A stretch of 64,000 bases of DNA from assembly GCA_018242525.1 (NCBI GenBank), contig JAFEBS010000038.1, forward strand, positions 127,464 through 191,463. Direction: 5' to 3'. This document shows positions 44,082 through 52,309 of this stretch, piece after piece. The notes beneath the pieces were generated by a model, which was not told the origin of the DNA, did no database searches, and worked only from the letters and a program-made list of their open reading frames with translations. The first letter of the stretch is position 1. Each line of letters begins with the position of its first letter. The position numbers and the translations under genes were made by a program. Source of the stretch: Planctomycetota bacterium (GTDB taxonomy: Bacteria; Planctomycetota; Planctomycetia; Planctomycetales; Planctomycetaceae).

Positions 44082-44753
44082 TCATGCAGGCAACGGTTCC
44101 ACCAGGATTTGTCCGGCCGCAGGGTGCCCCAGGGAAATGGGTTGCCCTTCAAATTCCGTGGTCACGATGCCCGCTTCTGAACTGTTGTGTCGGACGACGC
44201 CCTGTTTTTGAAGCGTGACTCCCGAGTCGCTCAAAAACCGCAGGAATTCTCCTCCCTGATCGACGACGCGAACGATTCGCACTCGGGTCCCGGCTGCGAC
44301 GGTGGACAGCGGCACGGCATGCTCGCCGTTGACCCGCATTTTTCCGTCGGCCGTGGGAATGGGGTCGCCATGCGGATCCACCTTGGGACGCTGCAGGTAT
44401 TCGTCGATGCGGTCGATCAACCGGTCGCTGACGGCGTGTTCCATCTGCTCGGCCTCTTCGTGAACCTGATCCCACGTCAGATCCAGGGTCTTGGCCAGGA
44501 ACAGTTCGATCAGTCGATGCCGACGCAGCATTCGCATCGCGACGGACCGCCCCGTGGGTGTCAGGCGTACGCCTTCGTACGGGCGGTATTCCGCATGGCC
44601 GGCTTCGGCGAGGGATTTCATCATGCTGGTCACGGTGCCCGGCGAAACCGACATCGAGGCCGCCAGTTGTCCCGTGGTCACCCAGTCAACGCCCGTCCGC
44701 AGCGTCGTCTGAAGCACGGCCTTCAAATAGTTCTCGACCGTCTGCGTGGTCAT
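44082..44753 (-). CDS. DtxR/MntR-family metal-dependent repressor
   Basis: The 223-residue product has a winged helix N-terminus (TVENYLKAVLQTTLRTGVDWVTTGQLAASMSV) with the recognition helix SPGTVTSMMKSLAEAG, a dimerisation/metal domain (LRRHRLIELFLAKTLDLTWDQVHEEAEQMEHAVSD with the usual Glu/His metal ligands) and a C-terminal FeoA/SH3-like domain from about 145. Such proteins repress metal uptake genes when Fe2+ or Mn2+ is bound. No transporter gene lies next to it; which metal it senses is unknown. I use ATG 44753, at the family's usual N-terminus. ATG 44807 and a longer frame to 45383 are less likely. Confidence 0.87.
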   Translation of the reverse strand: MTTQTVENYLKAVLQTTLRTGVDWVTTGQLAASMSVSPGTVTSMMKSLAEAGHAEYRPYEGVRLTPTGRSVAMRMLRRHRLIELFLAKTLDLTWDQVHEEAEQMEHAVSDRLIDRIDEYLQRPKVDPHGDPIPTADGKMRVNGEHAVPLSTVAAGTRVRIVRVVDQGGEFLRFLSDSGVTLQKQGVVRHNSSEAGIVTTEFEGQPISLGHPAAGQILVEPLPA

Positions 44754-45547
44754 GAGCGTCTGCGAATCCTGAATCGGAGGACAGGAGAAATGAAACTTGA
44801 GGCCCATCCTATTCTTACGAAGTCGGCCCGCCTCGCCAACCGCGAACCGGTCGAACCGCGTGAACTCTTCCGATTTCCGCAACTGGCGGACGTGCCAAAC
44901 AGTCACCGCTGGCTGTTGAGTTGCACGTTCGTGGCAACGTGTTACGATGCGGAAGTTATCTGTGGGGCGTTTTTCTCGAAAATCATCCCGGAGATTGCCG
45001 AGTCGATCATGACTCGGAGACGAACGGTCTTTCGAACGCGGGCCCTGTGATGATGCACAGACCTGCCTCGCAAGTTGTTTTCTGATGATTGGTTGCGTAA
45101 AGGTGCCAGGATGTTTTCTTTCCTTGGCGAATTGATCGTACTGGTGGCCTGGCTGTTTCAGCGGGAATGCCGGAGTTTGAGTGACGTGATGGGACGCGTT
45201 CCAGCCGGGCTGGAAATGCTGACCGTGGCGTGGCTTGGGACAATCAATTCGTGCAATTCCTCTTGGCCGGCCAACGCCGCGCACAGGTTGGCGATCGGTC
45301 CTCCGTGGGACCGGTTTTCCCCCCTGCTGGGCGGAAATGTCTGGTCCGGTCAATGGGTGGCAGTTTCCATCCCATCGCGACATTCCATTCGCGGCTGATC
45401 ATTTCGAATTCACAATCTGTTCGGACTCCACCCGACTGCTGGCCGCTGGCTGGCAGCACAGGGTCGTTATGTTCGTACCAGGACTGTATGCGACCGCATC
45501 ACAGCCAACAGGCATCTCCGGCAAACTGCGACCGGAGGACGGGCATC
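44754..45547. other. Intergenic region, 794 nt, no supported gene
   Basis: A divergent gap between the repressor (-) and rny (+). No gene seen. A palindrome CCGAGTC-gatcat-GACTCGG lies at 44998-45017. A frame starting at 45111 begins like a membrane peptide (MFSFLGELIVLVAWLFQR) but loses any pattern soon after, so I do not call it. Confidence 0.45.
44998..45017. repeat. 20-bp palindrome upstream of the repressor gene
   Basis: CCGAGTC/GACTCGG around GATCAT, about 245 nt upstream of the repressor start. It has the size of an operator for a dimeric regulator, but no copy was seen elsewhere. Confidence 0.4.
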
Positions 45548-47089
45548 GTGGAATACTTGCTGGTGGGAGTGGTGGCATTAGTAGCGGGCGCAGCTGTCGG
45601 GTATTTTGCCGAGCGTCTGATTCGCGGCGGGGCGTATAAGACCCGCGACGAAATCGTCCAGCAGGCACAGCGTGAAGCGGACAACATCGCCAAGTCCGCG
45701 GAACTGGCTGCCAAGGAAGAAGGCTTCCGCCGGCGCGAAGCCATCGACAAGGAGTTGAACGCCGCCAAGGATGAGTTGCGGAACCAGGAACGCGCACTGG
45801 ACAAGCGGGAATCCGGCATCAAAGAGCAACACGACGATATCGCCCGCAAGGAACGGATGCTGGAAGCCACGCATCAGAAGCTGGCCGAGCGTAACAAATC
45901 GATCGACGCCAAGGAGAAGGAACTCGACCGCGTGATGAAACAGGCCCAGGAACAGCTCTACAAGATCAGCGGACTGGATGCGAAGGCCGCCACTGACATG
46001 CTCCTGACTCAACTCGAACGCGAACTGAAAAACGAAACCGGTGCCCTGATCCTGAAACAGGAAGCCGAACTGAAGCAGCAGTCCGAACGGATGGCTCGCG
46101 AAATCATCGGGATGTCCATCCAACGCTATGCGTCGGCTCATACCTCTGAATCGACCGTCTCCACGATCGACATTCCCAGCGATGAAATGAAGGGACGCAT
46201 CATCGGTCGGGAAGGGCGCAATATCCGCGCCTTCGAAAAGGCGACCGGTGTCGATGTCATCGTCGACGACACGCCCGGCGTGGTGGTGGTCTCGGCATTC
46301 GACAGTGTCCGTCGTGAAACAGCCAAGCAGGCCCTGGTGAAGCTGATCCAGGACGGACGTATTCACCCGACACGGATCGACGAAATCGTCCTGGAAACGC
46401 AGAAGGAAATGGAAGCCTTCATTCGTCGGCAGGGAAGCGAAGCGGCTCAAGAGGCGGGCGTTCCCAACCTGCATGAAAAGCTGCTGGACCTGATGGGTCG
46501 CCTGCATTTCCGAACCAGTTACAGCCAGAACGTCCTGCGCCACTCGATCGAAGTGTCGCACCTGACCGGCTTGATGGCCGAGCAGTTGGGCCTGAACGGC
46601 AACCTGGGTCGACGCTGCGGATTTCTGCACGACATTGGCAAGGCGGCGGATCACGAGATGGAAGGGGGGCACCCGGCTGTCGGTGCCGAATTGTTGAAGC
46701 GCTACGGGGAAAAGGGCGAAGTCGTCCACGCCGCTCTGGGTCACCACGACGACATTCGTCCCGAGTACATTTATACGGTCCTCGTTGCCGCGGCCGATGC
46801 CTGCTCCGCGTCCCGTCCGGGTGCCCGTCGTGAAACGCTGGAAAAATACGTCCGACGACTGGAAGAGCTGGAATCGCTGGCCTGCGGATTCCCTGGAGTC
46901 GAACAGGCGTTCGCAGTCCAGGCCGGTCGCGAAGTCCGGGTCATTGTCAACCCGCAGGACGTCAGTGACCGCGAGGCCGCCCGGTTGTGCCGGGACCTGG
47001 CGGCAGCCATCGAACAGTCGTTGACCTACCCTGGCGAAGTCAAAGTCACCGTCCTGCGCGAGACCCGGGTCGTCGAATACGCCAAGTAG
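45548..47089 (+). CDS. rny: Ribonuclease Y
   Basis: RNase Y is a membrane-anchored endonuclease that starts mRNA decay in many bacteria without RNase E. The 513-residue product has an N-terminal anchor (residues 2-19), a coiled coil of about 170 residues ([19 protein letters not shown] onward), a KH domain at about 215-275 ([20 protein letters not shown]) and an HD domain at about 330-430 ([16 protein letters not shown] and AALGHHDDI). The start is GTG 45548 with GGAGGA 8 nt upstream; a 106-codon in-frame extension lacks family features. It converges on the glucan phosphorylase gene, 14 nt apart. Together with PNPase it covers bulk RNA decay. Confidence 0.95.
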   Translation: MEYLLVGVVALVAGAAVGYFAERLIRGGAYKTRDEIVQQAQREADNIAKSAELAAKEEGFRRREAIDKELNAAKDELRNQERALDKRESGIKEQHDDIARKERMLEATHQKLAERNKSIDAKEKELDRVMKQAQEQLYKISGLDAKAATDMLLTQLERELKNETGALILKQEAELKQQSERMAREIIGMSIQRYASAHTSESTVSTIDIPSDEMKGRIIGREGRNIRAFEKATGVDVIVDDTPGVVVVSAFDSVRRETAKQALVKLIQDGRIHPTRIDEIVLETQKEMEAFIRRQGSEAAQEAGVPNLHEKLLDLMGRLHFRTSYSQNVLRHSIEVSHLTGLMAEQLGLNGNLGRRCGFLHDIGKAADHEMEGGHPAVGAELLKRYGEKGEVVHAALGHHDDIRPEYIYTVLVAAADACSASRPGARRETLEKYVRRLEELESLACGFPGVEQAFAVQAGREVRVIVNPQDVSDREAARLCRDLAAAIEQSLTYPGEVKVTVLRETRVVEYAK

Positions 47090-47103
47090 ATCCAGGATCG
47101 TCT

Positions 47104-49620
47104 TCACCGCCGCCAGCGGATCAGGGACAATTCCAGCGGCTGCAGCACATCGGGGTGATACGGCATCACTCGCGGCGTGAAATGCGAGGCCGGCCGGTTG
47201 CCTGGGGCCTCCGCGAAATACCGGTGCCCGTTCAATGTGCCGGGAATCTCGCCGTCGCAGGTCATCTCGATCCGGATCGGATCTCCGCCCGGTTGCAGAT
47301 TCTCGGCATACAGTTCGACGCGAACCTGACTGGGATCCAGTTCAGCCAGGTACAGCATCACGTCGAAGTGCCACTGAGTCTCCTGGGACGTGACACGCAC
47401 ATCTCCAAAATGAACATGATTCCAGGTTTGATGGATCTTGTCATTCCACTCCAATAGTTCCGCCGCAATCAGCCCATTGTCCGCTGCGCGGCGTCGGAAC
47501 GCCCGGGCATTGGGCAGATAGGCTTGCTCGAGGTATTCTCGCATCATGCGGTTACAACTGAAGCGTGGCGTCAGTTGTGACATGCTGGTCCGAACGCGAA
47601 CGATCCAGTCCTTGGGTATGCCCGTTTCATCCCGACGGTAAAACTCAGGAATGATGGATTCTTCGAGCAGTTGATACAACTGGTCTGCTTCCACCATGTC
47701 CCAGCGTCCTTCAGGGTGTTCGCGACCGTCGCCCAGCGCCCAACCGACTTCGGGCGAGTAGGCTTCCGCCCACCAGCCATCGAGTTCCGAGAGATTGATC
47801 CCACCGTTCACGAGGACTTTCATACCGCTGGTTCCGCACGCCTCCCATGGACGACGCGGGGTATTCAGCCAGACGTCGATCCCAGCGGCTAATCGCTTCG
47901 ACAACGCCATATCGTAGTCTTCCAGGAAGATGACTCGATCGAGCAATGATTCGCGACCGGCGAACTGAGCCATCATCTGCACGAGATGTTTTCCCTCTTC
48001 ATCGGCCGGGTGAGCCTTGCCGGCGACGATCAACTGCACCGGATGTTCGATGTTTTTCAGGATCTTTTCCAACCGGTCCAGGTCGTTCAGGATCAGGTTC
48101 GGACGCTTGTATGCGGTGAATCGTCGGGCGAAGCCCAGGGTCAGTGCATTGGGATCCAGTGCGTGGTTGGCACGCTCGATCTGCGGAACCGACGCGCCAT
48201 GCTGACGCAACTGTCGAGCCAGACGCCATCGCACATAGGCAATCAGCGAGCGCCGGGATTCCGCTCGGAAGTTCCACAAGTCGACGTCTGTGACCTGGCA
48301 GAAACTGGCGCACAGATGATCAACGTCTCCATACCACCGATCTTCCCCGCAGGCTCCCGTCCACAGCTTCTCTGCAAGCTGGGAATCCCACGACGGGACA
48401 TGCACGCCATTGGTGACGTGATTCACCGGCACTTCCACGGCGGGCCATTCGGGAAACAGCGGCTGAAAGATCTGGCGACTGACCTGGCCATGCAACTGGC
48501 TGACACCGTTCACATAGCCGGACCCGCGAATCGCCAGGTAGGCCATGTTGAATGGCTCCTGCGCATTGTCCGGATCGCGTCGTCCCAGAGCCAGCAAGTC
48601 GTGCATGGAAGCCCCCATGCGTTCCACGATCGGTCCCGCGAATTGCTCGATCAATGCTGGATCAAATCGATCAAACGCGGCTTCGACGGGCGTATGTGTC
48701 GTGAACACGTTCCCGGGACGCGTCGCCCACACCGCCGTAGGCATCGAACAGTTGTGACGTCGCCCGAAACTGTGTGCCCGCGCCAGGATCGCGAATGCGG
48801 CGTGCCCCTCATTCAGATGACAGATGTCAACATCCATCCCCAGTTCTTCCAGCACGCGCCAGCCACCGATCCCCAGAACCACCTCCTGCAGAAACCGTCG
48901 TTCCTGGCCCGGAGCATACAGGGTGGAGGTGATCGCGCGGTCCCAGGGACTGTTTGTTGGATCATTACTGTCAAGCAAATACAGCGGCACCTTGCCGACC
49001 GTGGCGCGCCAGACGCGCAGGTTCATTCGCCGGCCCGGCAGGTCAATGCGGATGTGCAACCGCCCGCCGTCCCTGTCCCGCACCGGCGTCAGCGGCAGGT
49101 CCGTCGGATCGTTGTACGGAAAGGCTTCCAATTGACGTCCGTCCGAGGAGAGGATCTGCCGGAAGTATCCCTGCTGATACAGCAGGCCGATCCCGCACAC
49201 CGGCAACCCCATGTCACTGGCGGTCTTCAAATAATCTCCCGCCAGGATCCCCAGGCCGCCGGAGTAGATCGGCAACGATTCCGCCAGCCCGAATTCCATG
49301 CTGAAGTAAGCGATCGACTTCAGCAGACTGTCGGGAAATGATCGCCGGAACCAGCCGGGATCATTGAGGTATTCCTGACGTTGCTTCAATTCCCACTGCA
49401 ACTGTGCTATCAAATCCGGATCCCGTGCGGCTGCCTCAAGCCGTGCCTCGGACATCTCACCCAGAATCAGGTGCGGGTTGCTCGTCAGCTCAAACGTTTC
49501 GGGGTCCAGTCGCTCCCACAATTGGTCACTTCCATGACTCCAGTTCCACCGAATATCGAGCGCAAAATCAAGCAGCCCCTGCAAAGCCGGCGGGAGCGGT
49601 CGATCGCGGAATCCTGACAT
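47104..49620 (-). CDS. glgP: Alpha-glucan (glycogen) phosphorylase
   Basis: The enzyme releases glucose 1-phosphate from glycogen or maltodextrins. The 838-residue product is the bacterial/archaeal form with a DUF3417 N-terminal domain (about 1-110, opening ALQGLLDFALDIRWNW) and a GT35 core: FSMEFGLAESLPIYSGGLG at about 110-128, CHLNEGHAAF near 270, GKAHPADEEGK, and EACGTSGMKVLVNGGINLS, which carries the PLP lysine at about 605. An extra C-terminal region of about 120 residues follows. No other glycogen gene is nearby. The ATG at 49620 starts the standard N-terminus. Confidence 0.93.
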   Translation of the reverse strand: MSGFRDRPLPPALQGLLDFALDIRWNWSHGSDQLWERLDPETFELTSNPHLILGEMSEARLEAAARDPDLIAQLQWELKQRQEYLNDPGWFRRSFPDSLLKSIAYFSMEFGLAESLPIYSGGLGILAGDYLKTASDMGLPVCGIGLLYQQGYFRQILSSDGRQLEAFPYNDPTDLPLTPVRDRDGGRLHIRIDLPGRRMNLRVWRATVGKVPLYLLDSNDPTNSPWDRAITSTLYAPGQERRFLQEVVLGIGGWRVLEELGMDVDICHLNEGHAAFAILARAHSFGRRHNCSMPTAVWATRPGNVFTTHTPVEAAFDRFDPALIEQFAGPIVERMGASMHDLLALGRRDPDNAQEPFNMAYLAIRGSGYVNGVSQLHGQVSRQIFQPLFPEWPAVEVPVNHVTNGVHVPSWDSQLAEKLWTGACGEDRWYGDVDHLCASFCQVTDVDLWNFRAESRRSLIAYVRWRLARQLRQHGASVPQIERANHALDPNALTLGFARRFTAYKRPNLILNDLDRLEKILKNIEHPVQLIVAGKAHPADEEGKHLVQMMAQFAGRESLLDRVIFLEDYDMALSKRLAAGIDVWLNTPRRPWEACGTSGMKVLVNGGINLSELDGWWAEAYSPEVGWALGDGREHPEGRWDMVEADQLYQLLEESIIPEFYRRDETGIPKDWIVRVRTSMSQLTPRFSCNRMMREYLEQAYLPNARAFRRRAADNGLIAAELLEWNDKIHQTWNHVHFGDVRVTSQETQWHFDVMLYLAELDPSQVRVELYAENLQPGGDPIRIEMTCDGEIPGTLNGHRYFAEAPGNRPASHFTPRVMPYHPDVLQPLELSLIRWRR

Positions 49621-49802
49621 GGCATCCGAGCCTCACTGTGAATTCGGGGAATGATCTACGTCCGTGTTCTACCACAGACACGTTGCTTCAACACTTGTCC
49701 CGGGGCAAATTCTATCGGACATTTTATCATACGGCGTCTCGCTACCATGACGCACAAATCGATGACTCTTGCGACAGATGTGACCCAGTTCGGAAGGGAT
49801 GT

Positions 49803-50462
49803 ATGAACGCCTGGCTCGACCGGATCATGGCACGCCGCGCCCGCAAGTTGACCGAGCGTCTGCGTCCCTGGATTTCCGCCGGGACCCGCGTTGCAGACGT
49901 CGGATCCGGGACCGGCCACAATGCGATGGCATGGCGTCTGGAACTGGGTGTCGCCGTCGACGAGTTTGACGTGGCAGATTTGCATTGGGTGGGCGGTGGC
50001 CCCATCATCTTCGACGGACTGAGGTTGCCCGCGGCAGAGTCTGATTATCACGTCGTGACTGTTTTGTTTGCCTTGCACTTTTCCCCGCATCCCAGCGACC
50101 TGTTGCAGGAAATCCGCCGAATCGCTGCCGACCGGGTCATTGTGATTCAATCGACGTATCGAGGCCGCTGGGGACAAATGTGGTTGAACATCCGTGGCTT
50201 CCTGTGGGGGCCTGTCGCCTGGACGGTGGCGCGGCTGGCGGGGGCCGTGCAGGGGAATCCGATTTCGCTGGTTTCGCAGCGTCTGTATTCACGGGACGAT
50301 TTGAGGCAACTCTTTCAAAACGCCGGACTGACAATCCGGCATTGGGAACCTGAAGAATGGTGGGGATTTCGGATCAGCCGCGACTTGATCGTACTGGATG
50401 CGAACCGTCTCACCCCCACGTCTCACTCATCATCCCAGCCCGCAATGAAGAGCATTGGCTGA
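49803..50462 (+). CDS. SAM-dependent methyltransferase (class I)
   Basis: The 219-residue product has the class I motif I VADVGSGTGHNA at 30-41, an acidic turn after strand 2 (VDEFDVADL), and the motif IV region YHVVTVLFALHFSPHPSDLLQEI at about 83-105. This is the arrangement of UbiE/biotin-type small-molecule methyltransferases. GGAAGGG precedes the ATG at 49803; a longer frame to 49404 lacks homology. Its last 106 nt overlap, in another frame, the glycosyltransferase gene, so the two are surely translated from one mRNA. With that partner it may modify a lipid, quinone or glycan; this is inference. Confidence 0.82.
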   Translation: MNAWLDRIMARRARKLTERLRPWISAGTRVADVGSGTGHNAMAWRLELGVAVDEFDVADLHWVGGGPIIFDGLRLPAAESDYHVVTVLFALHFSPHPSDLLQEIRRIAADRVIVIQSTYRGRWGQMWLNIRGFLWGPVAWTVARLAGAVQGNPISLVSQRLYSRDDLRQLFQNAGLTIRHWEPEEWWGFRISRDLIVLDANRLTPTSHSSSQPAMKSIG

Positions 50463-51136
50463 CCGAGACTCTGCAGGCGGCGCTCAGCGCCGTCGAGTAT
50501 GCGCAGTCTCAGGCCGTGCCTGTGGAAATCCTTGTCGTCGACAATCAAAGTACTGACCAGACTTGGAGCCTGCTGCAGCAGTTCGCCTCTGAGCACGGGA
50601 TTCGTCCAATACAACTTCCAACGCTGGGCGCGGCCCGCGCACGCAACCATGGCCGTCGTCATTCCCGGGGGCGGATCCTGGTGTTCGTTGATGCGGATAC
50701 GCATCTGCCGTTTGACGCGCTGGTGCGCATCAAGCACTGGTGTGATCACATGGGAAAAGAAGCGGGAATCACCCGCCTGTCCGGTCTGGACGGCGGCTGG
50801 AAAGCTTGCCTCTGGTGGACGTTCTGGGAACATGTTCGACGGCTGCCGCTTTCCCGCGCGAAGGCAATGCCCGCGATCATGTTTTGCACGGCAGCCGTGT
50901 TTGATGAATTCGGGCCGTTTGACGAAGAAGTCGCGATCGGCGAAGAATGGCCAATCCTCGCAAGTCTCTACCGCCACCGGCCCTGGAACTTTGTGTACGA
51001 TCGCACTCTGACGGGACTGACCTCCAGTCGACGGATGGAACGACAACCGTTTGGATACCTGCGAACCTTTTTCAAATACGTCTGGGCCATCCTTCAAAAG
51101 CGGGGACGGATCCATTACACCGACCGCATCCGCTAG
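50357..51136 (+). CDS. Family 2 glycosyltransferase
   Basis: The 259-residue product is a GT-A fold transferase: HVSLIIPARNEEHWL at 21-35, EILVVDNQSTDQTW at 57-70 for nucleotide binding, and DAD at 112-114 in LVFVDADTHLP as the metal-binding DxD. FGPFDEEVAIGEEW near 192-205 holds the likely catalytic acid. The C-terminus is basic and may sit on the membrane. The catalytic domain begins only about 63 nt after the ATG at 50357, and no later start fits, so the 106-nt overlap with the methyltransferase gene is real. The TAG stop falls at the left end of a family A palindrome. The acceptor is unknown. Confidence 0.85.
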   Translation: MVGISDQPRLDRTGCEPSHPHVSLIIPARNEEHWLTETLQAALSAVEYAQSQAVPVEILVVDNQSTDQTWSLLQQFASEHGIRPIQLPTLGAARARNHGRRHSRGRILVFVDADTHLPFDALVRIKHWCDHMGKEAGITRLSGLDGGWKACLWWTFWEHVRRLPLSRAKAMPAIMFCTAAVFDEFGPFDEEVAIGEEWPILASLYRHRPWNFVYDRTLTGLTSSRRMERQPFGYLRTFFKYVWAILQKRGRIHYTDRIR

Positions 51137-51239
51137 CAGCCTGTGGCAAAAGGTGTCTGACCCTTTGGAGGGCACTGAATTCACCTTGAAAATCGCGTGC
51201 CCGGAGAGGGTCAGACACCTTTTGCCACAGGCTGCCAGC
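51133..51239. repeat. Family A palindromic element, intact copy
   Basis: Perfect 28-bp inverted repeat: the left arm 51136-51163 starts GCAGCCTGTGGCAAAAGG and the right arm 51208-51235 is its exact complement. One mismatch then extends the arms to CTAGC/GCCAG. The centre carries CTTTGGAGGGC, TTGAAAATCGCG and CCCGGAGAG. The glycosyltransferase stop codon TAG (51134-51136) lies in its left edge. It encodes nothing, and transcripts could fold into a very long stem. Confidence 0.9.
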
Positions 51240-51323
51240 ATGCCCGCAACTTCAAAACGCGACAGCGAGGGATTAGTCTGCACGCATTCTTCGTGCCACC
51301 GCCCTCCCGTGAAGTGAATCTCA

Positions 51324-52196
51324 ATGACCGAATCGAACGAGTCAGCGAATGCCAGTCCCCTGCGAGTTTTGAGCCTGGAAAGCCGCCGGGCGGACGAAAT
51401 GAAATCTCTGATTGAGCGGCACGGAGGAATCCCCACGGTCGCCCCGTCCATGCGTGAGATTCCGCTCGACGAAAACACCGCCGCTCTGCAGTTCGGAACT
51501 GAACTGTTCGCGGGCCGGATCGATGTCGTGGTCTTCATGACCGGAGTCGGTGCGACCGCGCTCCTGGAAACGCTTTCACTGCGCTGGCCACGAGCGGAGA
51601 TTCTGACAGCCTTGTCGCAGGCGGTCATTGTCGTTCGCGGTCCTAAGCCGACGGCGGTCTTGCGAGACTGGGGACTTCGAATCGATCACCGGGCTCCCGA
51701 ACCCAACACGTGGCACGAATTGCTGGCGACAATGGTGGCCGGGATCCCACTCGCCGGGAAAACGATTGCCATCCAGGAATACGGGAAACCCAGTGATGAC
51801 TTCTATCAGGAGCTCCGTCAGCACGGAGCGACCGTGCAGGCGGTTCCGGTCTATCGCTGGGATTTGCCGTCAGACACGCAGCCTCTACGCACGGCGATCG
51901 CACAAACAATCGCAGGTGATTTCGATGTGATCCTGTTTACCAGCGCCCAGCAATTTCACAACGTCCTGCAGGTTGCCGCCGAATCCGGCCCGAAGGATCC
52001 GTGGCTGCAGGCCGCCAATCGATGCGTGGTCGCTTCCATCGGCCCGACCGCGACGGAAACGCTGGTTGAAGGGGGCCTGCTCGTTGATTGCCAGCCGTCA
52101 CACCCCAAAATGGGACCGCTGGTCAGGGAATCATTGCTGGCCGCGCCCGAGATTCTGGCGAGAAAGCGGTCGCCGCCCGTGGTCAAAGGGGGCTGA
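51324..52196 (+). CDS. hemD: Uroporphyrinogen-III synthase
   Basis: HemD closes hydroxymethylbilane with inversion of ring D, the branch point to heme and cobalamin. The 290-residue product has the two-domain HemD fold: SLESRRADEMKSLIERHGG at 17-35 and VVVFMTGVGATALLETL at about 67-83 in the first domain, GKTIAIQEYGKPSDDFYQEL and VPVYRWDLP in the second, then VILFTSAQQFHNVL and VASIGPTATETL. Sequence conservation is low in this family but these landmarks are clear. The last eight codons (PPVVKGG and stop) lie inside the family A element that follows. Other heme genes are not near. Confidence 0.87.
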   Translation: MTESNESANASPLRVLSLESRRADEMKSLIERHGGIPTVAPSMREIPLDENTAALQFGTELFAGRIDVVVFMTGVGATALLETLSLRWPRAEILTALSQAVIVVRGPKPTAVLRDWGLRIDHRAPEPNTWHELLATMVAGIPLAGKTIAIQEYGKPSDDFYQELRQHGATVQAVPVYRWDLPSDTQPLRTAIAQTIAGDFDVILFTSAQQFHNVLQVAAESGPKDPWLQAANRCVVASIGPTATETLVEGGLLVDCQPSHPKMGPLVRESLLAAPEILARKRSPPVVKGG

Positions 52197-52270
52197 CAGG
52201 GCTGACCCTTTGGAGGGCAATTAATTCACCTTGAAAACAGCGTGCCCGGAGAGGGTCTGACCTTCTTCCC
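52172..52270. repeat. Family A palindromic element, third complete copy, diverged
   Basis: Starts GCCGCCCGTGGTCAAAGGGGGCTGA, close to the copy at 16776, then repeats GGGCTGA, adding nine bases, before CCCTTTGGAGGGC, TTGAAAACAGCG and CCCGGAGAGGGTCTGACC. The right arm decays after that. It supplies the hemD stop codon (TGA at 52194-52196), and hemD is thus bracketed by two family A elements in the same orientation. Confidence 0.85.
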
Positions 52271-52309
52271 TTCGTGGATCATGCCTCTTGGGTCCTGCGT
52301 CGCCCAGGA

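Noticed and set aside
45111-45398. Frame starting MFSFLGELIVLVAWLFQR upstream of rny
   Set aside because: The first residues look membrane-like but the rest has no pattern, there is no ribosome site, and it ends before rny in another frame.
45578-47107. 509-codon minus-strand frame opposite rny
   Set aside because: RNase Y on the plus strand is unambiguous; the antisense frame reflects codon bias.
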